35,717 nt of DNA, from NCBI RefSeq assembly GCF_014596465.1, contig NZ_MECK01000622.1, forward strand, positions 1 to 35,717, given 5' to 3'. The DNA is from Streptomyces sp. CBMA123 (lineage in GTDB: Bacteria; Actinomycetota; Actinomycetes; Streptomycetales; Streptomycetaceae). The translations under genes were made by a program, and so were the position numbers. A model generated the notes under the pieces. The model saw nothing but the letters and a program-made list of their open reading frames with translations. It had not been told where the DNA came from and made no database searches. Each line of letters opens with the position of its first letter. Within the stretch, counting starts at the first letter, position 1. Positions 31,110 through 35,717 of this stretch are shown one piece after another.

Positions 31110-32663
31110 TCAGTCCACCCGCGCGACGAACAGCCCCTGCCCGAGCAGCCCCATCGGGTGCCCGTCCGCCGGCAGCGTGAGCACGGTGGGGCAGCCCGCG
31201 GTGGTGAGGGCGGTCCGCCAGTGCCGGGCCGGGTGGGCGGTGAGGCCCCGGGGGTCGCCGGTGATCAGCAGGTCGAGCTGTTCGGTGACGGGGGCGAGCA
31301 GCAGCAGTCGGCCGCCGGGGGCGAGCAGGTCGACCAGCGCCGGGACCTCCTCCTCGGGCCGGCCGCCGGCGGTGGCGACGACGACGTCGTAGCGGCCGCC
31401 GTCGGTGGCGAGGTGGTGTTCGGCGTGCTGCCGGGGGCGGGCGGCGAGGGCGCGGGCGACGGCCGTCTCGGTGCCGTCGCGGTCGAGTTCGAGTACCCGC
31501 GGCGGCTGCGGCCCCTGGTGGGCCTCGACGGTGGCGCGGACGAGGGCGCCGAGGGCGGTGCCGAGGTAGCCGCGGGCGGCGGCCCAGCGGACCGGGGCGG
31601 CGGCCGGTCGGGGGGCTTCCTCGCCGGTGAGCAGCTTGGGCAGCCGTAGGGCGCCGCGCCGGACCCGGTCGAGGACGGCGGCGGTGCCGAGGCCGTCGGT
31701 CCAGCTGTCGACGGCGGATCGCCAGGCCTCCCGGACCTCGGCGGAGCTGACCGTGTGGGCGCCGTGGTAGATCGGGCCCTGGGCGCCGCCGTCCCGGTGG
31801 GCGATCAGGCCGTGCCGGGCGAGGGCGTCGAGCCAGCGGCCGACCCGGGGGCGTTGGGCGGGGGTGACCAGGGCGGTGGCGAGGAGTTCGGCCTCGGAGC
31901 GGCCGTGTTCGGGGTCGGTGAGTACCCCGGCCTGCTGGAGGGTGTGCAGCAGCGCGGTGAGGACGGCCCGGTCGAGGTGGGCGCCGAATTCGGTGAGCTG
32001 CTCGGCGGTGACGCCGATGCTGTGCTTCCAGGCGGCGGCGGTGGCGGCCTCGGTGTCGGCGCGCAGTCGGCGGTCGGCGGCCTCGGGCCGGTTGTCGGGG
32101 GCGCGCAGGTGGGCGAGGACGGCGCCGAGGGCGTCGACGGCGGCGTAGACGTCGTCCTGCCGGGGTTCGGGGCCGACGTGCAGGACGAGCCGGAGCGCGC
32201 CGAGGTCGTGGTCGGCGAGGTCGGGCTGTCGGCTGAGCCGCCAGAGCAGGGCGGAGGGCAGGCTGAGGTGGGTGGTGCCGTTGGCGGCGAGGGCGGTGAG
32301 CTGCTCGTCGGGCCGCTGGTCGGGGTCGGCGCAGTGCACGGTGCCGCCGGCCAGCAGGGTGGCCAGGGCGAGTTCGACGGCCAGGTCGGTGGCGGGGTGC
32401 AGCACGGTGTGCCGTATGGGCGGCGGGCCGAGGACGCCGGCCCAGTGCCGGAGCCGTTCCTCGGCGGCGCGGGCGGTGGAGGGCGGCAGGGCGGCGTGTT
32501 CGGCGACGCGTTCGGCGAGGGCCCGGGGCAGGCCGCCCGGCGGGGAGACGCCGAGCAGCAGGCCGATGCCGCTGATCGCGCGTCCGTCGGCGACGACGGC
32601 GGGTCTGTCGCCGAGCTCGCGCAGCGCGCTGACCAGCGCAGGGGTCGAGGCCAAGGTGATCAC
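31110..32663 (-). CDS. Acyl-ligase-like plus methyltransferase-like fusion protein
   Basis: 517 residues. GTG at 32663 opens the frame, but TTG at 32654 has a better-placed GGAG. The first 170 residues resemble a shrunken ANL (adenylation) N-domain: DRPAVVADGR, LALATLLAGGTVHCADPDQRPDEQLTALA and THLSLPSALLWRL. The nucleotide loop (SGTTG type) is missing. Residues about 200-310 look like the helical dimerisation/winged region of O-methyltransferases. Residues about 380-517 resemble a class I methyltransferase (VLELDRDGTETAVARAL, DVVVATAGG, LLAPGGRLLLLAPV), with the Gly-rich SAM loop degenerate. It resembles a decayed NRPS/PKS adenylation-methylation unit. It diverges from the PaaK-type ligase. 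Function unknown. Confidence 0.7.
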   Translation of the reverse strand: MITLASTPALVSALRELGDRPAVVADGRAISGIGLLLGVSPPGGLPRALAERVAEHAALPPSTARAAEERLRHWAGVLGPPPIRHTVLHPATDLAVELALATLLAGGTVHCADPDQRPDEQLTALAANGTTHLSLPSALLWRLSRQPDLADHDLGALRLVLHVGPEPRQDDVYAAVDALGAVLAHLRAPDNRPEAADRRLRADTEAATAAAWKHSIGVTAEQLTEFGAHLDRAVLTALLHTLQQAGVLTDPEHGRSEAELLATALVTPAQRPRVGRWLDALARHGLIAHRDGGAQGPIYHGAHTVSSAEVREAWRSAVDSWTDGLGTAAVLDRVRRGALRLPKLLTGEEAPRPAAAPVRWAAARGYLGTALGALVRATVEAHQGPQPPRVLELDRDGTETAVARALAARPRQHAEHHLATDGGRYDVVVATAGGRPEEEVPALVDLLAPGGRLLLLAPVTEQLDLLITGDPRGLTAHPARHWRTALTTAGCPTVLTLPADGHPMGLLGQGLFVARVD

Positions 32664-32931
32664 TCCGGGGTGCGGGGGAGAAGCCGCACTACTGAACCAT
32701 GGGTCCGGGCCGATGAGCGGGGCCTACGGGTAATAATTCCGTAATGATTTTCATATCGGCCAGCCAAGCGGTGGGCGCGATCCTGGCACGAACACCCCGG
32801 AACTGCGCATTCCGGAACCGCTGCGCGATGCCTTGACAGGTGGTTCGGGTGCTGGGTTACTTGGCCTGGGCTTGCCCTGACCGAACGATCGGTTGGGCTC
32901 CCAGACTCGGCCGACCTGCGGAGGAGCGACG
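32664..32931. other. Divergent intergenic region
   Basis: 268 bp between the methyltransferase-like gene (-) and paaK (+). It holds an AT-rich patch around 32728-32757, unusual for this genome, and a consensus -35 box at 32833. No gene or RNA recognised. Confidence 0.5.
32833..32862 (+). promoter_or_regulatory. Candidate paaK promoter
   Basis: Exact TTGACA (32833-32838), an 18-base spacer, then TTACTT (32857-32862). Strong -35, weak -10; about 65 bases of leader to the start at 32932. Confidence 0.4.
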
Positions 32932-34284
32932 ATGACCGGCAGCGCACCCGACCCGGACCGACGCCTGGGGGAGCCGATTCCACCCGCCCTCCTGGACGCC
33001 GGAGAACGGATGGGCGTCGACGAACTGCGCGCCCACCAGCTCGACCGGCTCCGGGTCACCCTGCGGCACGCCTACGACCACGTCGAGATCTACCGCCACA
33101 AGTTCGACGCCGCCGGGGTGCGCCCGGAGGACTGCCGCACCCTGGCGGACCTCGCCCGGTTCCCCTTCACCACCAAGGCCGACCTGCGCGAGGGCTACCC
33201 CTTCGGCATGTTCGCCGTCCCGATGGAGCGGGTCCGCCGGATCCACGCCTCCAGCGGCACCACCGGGCGCCCGACCGTGGTCGGCTACACCGAGAACGAC
33301 CTGTCCATGTGGGCCGACGTGGTCGCCCGCTCGATTCGCGCGGCCGGCGGCCGGCCCGGCCACAAGGTGCACATCGCCTACGGCTACGGGCTGTTCACCG
33401 GCGGCCTGGGCGCCCACTACGGCGCCGAGCGGGCCGGCTGCACCGTCATCCCGGCCTCCGGCGGGATGACCGCCCGGCAGGTCCAGCTGATCCAGGACTT
33501 CCGCCCCGAGATCATCATGGTCACCCCGTCCTACCTGCTCACCCTGCTGGACGAGTTCGAGAAGCAGGGCCTGGATCCGCGCGCCAGCTCGCTGCGGATC
33601 GGCATCTTCGGCGCGGAGCCCTGGACGGAGGAGATGCGGCGCGAGATCGAGGAGCGGCTCGACCTGCACGCCGTCGACATCTACGGCCTGTCCGAGGTGG
33701 TCGGCCCCGGCATCGCCCAGGAGTGCGTGGAGACCAAGGACGGGCTGCACATCTGGGAGGACCACTTCTATCCGGAGGTGGTGGACCCGCTGGCCGATCA
33801 GCTGGGGCCGGACGGGGTGCTGTCCGACGGGGAGGGCGGCGAGCTGGTCTTCACCTCGCTCACCAAGGAGGCGCTGCCGGTCATCCGCTACCGCACCCGC
33901 GACCTCAGCCGGCTGCTGCCGGGCACCGCGCGGCCGGCCTTCCGGCGGATGGAGAAGGTCACCGGGCGCAGCGACGACATGATCATCCTGCGCGGGGTGA
34001 ACCTCTTCCCGACCCAGATCGAGGAGATCCTGCTGCGCACCCCGGGCGTCGCCCCGCACTTCCAGCTGCGGCTGACCCGCGAGGGCCGGCTGGACCGCCT
34101 GGCCGTCCGGGTGGAGGCCCGCCCGGAGGCGCCCGCCGCACTGCGCGAGGCGGCGCGGACGGAGATCGTGCGGGCGGTGAAGGACGGGGTGGGTGTGACG
34201 GTCACGGTCGAGGTGGTGGACCCGTACACGCTGGAGCGCTCGGTCGGGAAGATCAAGCGGGTGGTCGACGAGCGACCGCGCTGA
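32932..34284 (+). CDS. paaK: Phenylacetate-CoA ligase family protein
   Basis: 450 residues from ATG at 32932, chosen for the GGAGGAG six bases upstream rather than the open frame from 32893. ANL-superfamily ligases of this type activate phenylacetate or a related aryl acid as the adenylate and transfer it to CoA. Seen: LRVTLRHAYDHVEIYRHKF near the N-terminus, the AMP-binding loop ASSGTTGRPTVVGYT (about 108-120), YGYGLFTGGLG, YGLSEVVGPG (about 250), the hinge RDLSRLLPG, and the C-terminal RSDDMIILRGVNLFPTQIEE. Length and motifs fit PaaK. No other phenylacetate genes are adjacent, so it may act on another aryl acid. It ends directly at an 18-bp tandem repeat. Confidence 0.92.
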   Translation: MTGSAPDPDRRLGEPIPPALLDAGERMGVDELRAHQLDRLRVTLRHAYDHVEIYRHKFDAAGVRPEDCRTLADLARFPFTTKADLREGYPFGMFAVPMERVRRIHASSGTTGRPTVVGYTENDLSMWADVVARSIRAAGGRPGHKVHIAYGYGLFTGGLGAHYGAERAGCTVIPASGGMTARQVQLIQDFRPEIIMVTPSYLLTLLDEFEKQGLDPRASSLRIGIFGAEPWTEEMRREIEERLDLHAVDIYGLSEVVGPGIAQECVETKDGLHIWEDHFYPEVVDPLADQLGPDGVLSDGEGGELVFTSLTKEALPVIRYRTRDLSRLLPGTARPAFRRMEKVTGRSDDMIILRGVNLFPTQIEEILLRTPGVAPHFQLRLTREGRLDRLAVRVEARPEAPAALREAARTEIVRAVKDGVGVTVTVEVVDPYTLERSVGKIKRVVDERPR

Positions 34285-34390
34285 GACGGCTGATCGGGCT
34301 GAGACGCGCGACCACGCCGAGACGGCCGATCGGGCTGAGACGCGCGACCACGCCGAGACGGCCGATCGGGCTGAGACGGCTGATCGCGCC
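34283..34390 (+). repeat. Six tandem 18-bp units just after paaK
   Basis: Six uninterrupted 18-bp units alternate between two versions, GAGACGGCYGATCGGGCT and GAGACGCGCGACCACGCC, so the higher period is 36 bp; the last unit is a hybrid. The array starts within the paaK stop codon. Units are almost identical, without spacers. Confidence 0.9.
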
Positions 34391-34400
34391 GGGAAGTGGC

Positions 34401-34443
34401 CGGAGGCGCACGGCTGTCCGGGGGGTGATGCCGTGCGCCTCCG
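34401..34443. terminator. Terminator hairpin between convergent paaK and membrane protein
   Basis: CGGAGGCGCACGGC (34401-34414) pairs perfectly with 34430-34443 across a 15-nt loop. A second short hairpin follows directly at 34445-34464. Confidence 0.75.
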
Positions 34444-34444
34444 A

Positions 34445-34464
34445 CGTCTACAGCAATGTAGACG
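34445..34464. repeat. Short inverted repeat CGTCTAC-N6-GTAGACG
   Basis: A perfect 7-bp inverted repeat (34445-34451, 34458-34464) right after the larger hairpin and 32 bases from the stop of the converging gene. Either a second terminator or a protein site. Confidence 0.5.
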
Positions 34465-34496
34465 CTCGATGGGTGGGGCGTCCAGTCATCGAGGGC

Positions 34497-35276
34497 CTAG
34501 CGTCGGCGCGCCCGCGCGGACAGCGCCAGCGCCACCACCATCAGCACCGCGAGCGCCAGGCTGACCGGGCCGGTGCCCAGTGCGAGCCCACCGCGGTCGG
34601 CGCCGACGCCCAGCCAGTCCGCGAACGAGGCGCCCAACGGGCGGGTCAGCACGTACGCCCACCAGAAGCCGGCCACCGGGCCCACCCAGCGGGCCCGGGC
34701 CGCCACCGCCGGGATCGTGATCAGTACCGCGAAGCCCAGCCCGGCCACCAGGTAGCCGAGGTCCAGGGTGGCCGCCGTCAGGTCGCCCAGCGCCGTGCCC
34801 AGCGCGAAGGTCAGCAGCACGGCCGCCCAGTAGAACAACTCCCGGCGCAGCCCCGTCACCCGGTCGATCGCCAGCGAGCCCTCCACCCGGTGCCAGAGCA
34901 GGAACAGCGCCGCCAGCGCCACCGCCAGTGAGCCCGCCGACAGCGCGTACGGGACGCCCAGCGCCACGTGCGCCACATCGGCGACCATCGTGCCGAACAC
35001 GCTGACCATGACCACCACCGCCCAGTACAGCCCCGGCAGGCAGCGGCGGGTGCGCAACTGCACCAGCAGCACGACGGCCAGCAGCAGCCCGGCGGCGGCC
35101 ACCGCGGGGACGGGGCCCACGGTGTGCGCGAGGAAGTCCGAGAGGGTCTCGCCCATGCCGGTGGTGAGCACCTTCACCACCCAGAACCAGCCGTCCACGA
35201 CGGGGACCTTGCTGGCCGCCCGCGCCTCGCCGGAGCCGGCCGGGCGGGGCGTCGTCGGTGCGTAGGAGTGGGCCAC
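34497..35276 (-). CDS. COG4705-type integral membrane protein
   Basis: 259 residues from GTG at 35276, one base after the stop of the upstream PepSY gene, so the two are co-translated. After a hydrophilic N-terminus of about 30 residues there are about seven to eight membrane helices. The family's internally repeated motif is visible four times in variants: VKVLTTGMGETLSDFL, WAVVVMVSVFGTMVADV, WAAVLLTFALGTALGDL and FWWAYVLTRPLGASFADWLG. Such proteins are annotated as membrane-anchored, of unknown function; the motif repeats with conserved Thr/Gly/Asp in the helices suggest ion or metal-related transport, which is inference. Operon partner: a His/Gly-rich PepSY protein. Confidence 0.85.
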   Translation of the reverse strand: MAHSYAPTTPRPAGSGEARAASKVPVVDGWFWVVKVLTTGMGETLSDFLAHTVGPVPAVAAAGLLLAVVLLVQLRTRRCLPGLYWAVVVMVSVFGTMVADVAHVALGVPYALSAGSLAVALAALFLLWHRVEGSLAIDRVTGLRRELFYWAAVLLTFALGTALGDLTAATLDLGYLVAGLGFAVLITIPAVAARARWVGPVAGFWWAYVLTRPLGASFADWLGVGADRGGLALGTGPVSLALAVLMVVALALSARARRR

Positions 35277-35277
35277 G

Positions 35278-35717
35278 TCAGCCCTCCGCGCCGTCGACGG
35301 CGGGACCGGAGGCGGCGGGACCGGAGGCGACCGTGCCGGAGGCGGCGGGACCGGAGACGACGGTGTTGCCCGTGAGCTGGCCGTCGGCGCCGTCCACCGT
35401 CACCAGGTGGCGCACGCCGTCCTGGCCCACCACCGTCACCGCCCAGGCGGCGCCGCCGCCCTGCTCGGTCACCCGGTGCAGCGCCTCGGCGCGCCCGCCG
35501 GGGACGGCGGCCTGGGCCTTCTCCAGCGCCGCGGAGGCGGCGACCGAGGGCAGCGCGGCCGGCGCCCCGCCCCGACCGGAGCCGTGCTCCCGGCCCTGCC
35601 CCTGCCCCTGGCCGTGCCCCTGCCGGTGCCCGTTCCCGTCCGCGTGCCCGTGCCCGTACCCGCCCTCGGAGTCGGAGCGGTCCGCCGCCTCGCGGTGACC
35701 GCGTCCGCCCTCGCCGT
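35278..35717 (-). CDS. Partial PepSY-domain protein with His/Gly-rich segment
   Basis: The frame is open to the right edge, so the start is outside the window; about 145 residues are visible. A His/Gly/Asp/Gln-rich stretch (GYGHGHADGNGH, GQGQGQGREHG), likely metal-binding or simply flexible, precedes a PepSY-like domain: ALEKAQAAVPGGRAEALHRV, AAWAVTVVGQDGVRHLVTVDGADGQL. A repeated AASGPxASGP tail ends the protein. PepSY proteins are usually exported inhibitors or sensory domains. It is followed after one base by the COG4705-type gene, so both are one operon and probably act together at the membrane. Confidence 0.75.
   Translation of the reverse strand, partial: GEGGRGHREAADRSDSEGGYGHGHADGNGHRQGHGQGQGQGREHGSGRGGAPAALPSVAASAALEKAQAAVPGGRAEALHRVTEQGGGAAWAVTVVGQDGVRHLVTVDGADGQLTGNTVVSGPAASGTVASGPAASGPAVDGAEG

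Noticed and set aside
34283..34390. 18-bp tandem units considered as CRISPR
   Set aside because: Units are contiguous with no unique spacers and no cas genes are nearby.

Overview
The window comes from a high-GC actinomycete, most likely a streptomycete (Streptomyces or Kitasatospora). The signs are very high third-position GC, frequent GTG/TTG starts, perfect GC-rich terminator hairpins, a TerD protein, a PadR/PucR/GntR/ROK regulator set, Uma2 and SGNH proteins, and a proline-catabolism pair next to a PucR-type regulator. No rRNA, tRNA or CRISPR array was seen.

Left chromosomal part (1-8.2 kb): the 3' end of a low-complexity protein, a double TerD protein, a secreted SGNH hydrolase, a GNAT acetyltransferase, an RraA-like protein (-), a Uma2 nuclease-fold protein, and the proline degradation genes pruA and putA (-). 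These last two are separated by two perfect hairpins and convergent with Uma2 across a bidirectional terminator.

Rearranged part (8.2-16.2 kb): a PadR regulator and an FAD monooxygenase, coupled by an ATGA overlap, sit between pruA and a PucR-family gene that in relatives probably diverges directly from pruA. The PucR gene has a good start but loses its 3' part where it meets, tail to tail, a type I polyketide synthase gene (tandem NPD, KS, AT) that stops just before the expected ACP. Both look like casualties of one recombination event.

Integrated element (about 16.1-27.05 kb): a large serine recombinase lies beside a detached 3' fragment of xth (exonuclease III). An intact xth lies at the far end, so the element appears to have integrated into the 3' end of xth and supplied a replacement end. 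Its cargo is two convergent operons built on one plan. Each has a small two-helix membrane protein whose cytosolic tail carries a Gly-rich motif (roughly GSVAAGGDIxGNAIG). A 4-nt GTGA overlap leads to a large STAND NTPase that starts MSPxPWRRR and carries the same motif before its ATPase domain. One NTPase is NB-ARC plus 12 TPR units of 42 residues; the other is NACHT plus about 14 HEAT-like units of 33 residues. The shared motif, the coupling and the mobile location suggest a pair of NLR-like defence systems that may signal to the membrane by homotypic, amyloid-like templating. This is the most interesting part of the window. A homopolymer frameshift in the left membrane-protein gene and a broken hypothetical gene near the right end are also present.

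Right chromosomal part (27-35.7 kb): xth, a GntR/UTRA regulator with a structured leader and strong terminator, a hypothetical gene, a ROK regulator, a Ser/Gly repeat protein, an unusual acyl-ligase-like/methyltransferase protein divergent from a PaaK-type ligase, an 18-bp tandem repeat just after paaK, a COG4705-type membrane protein and a partial PepSY protein running off the edge.
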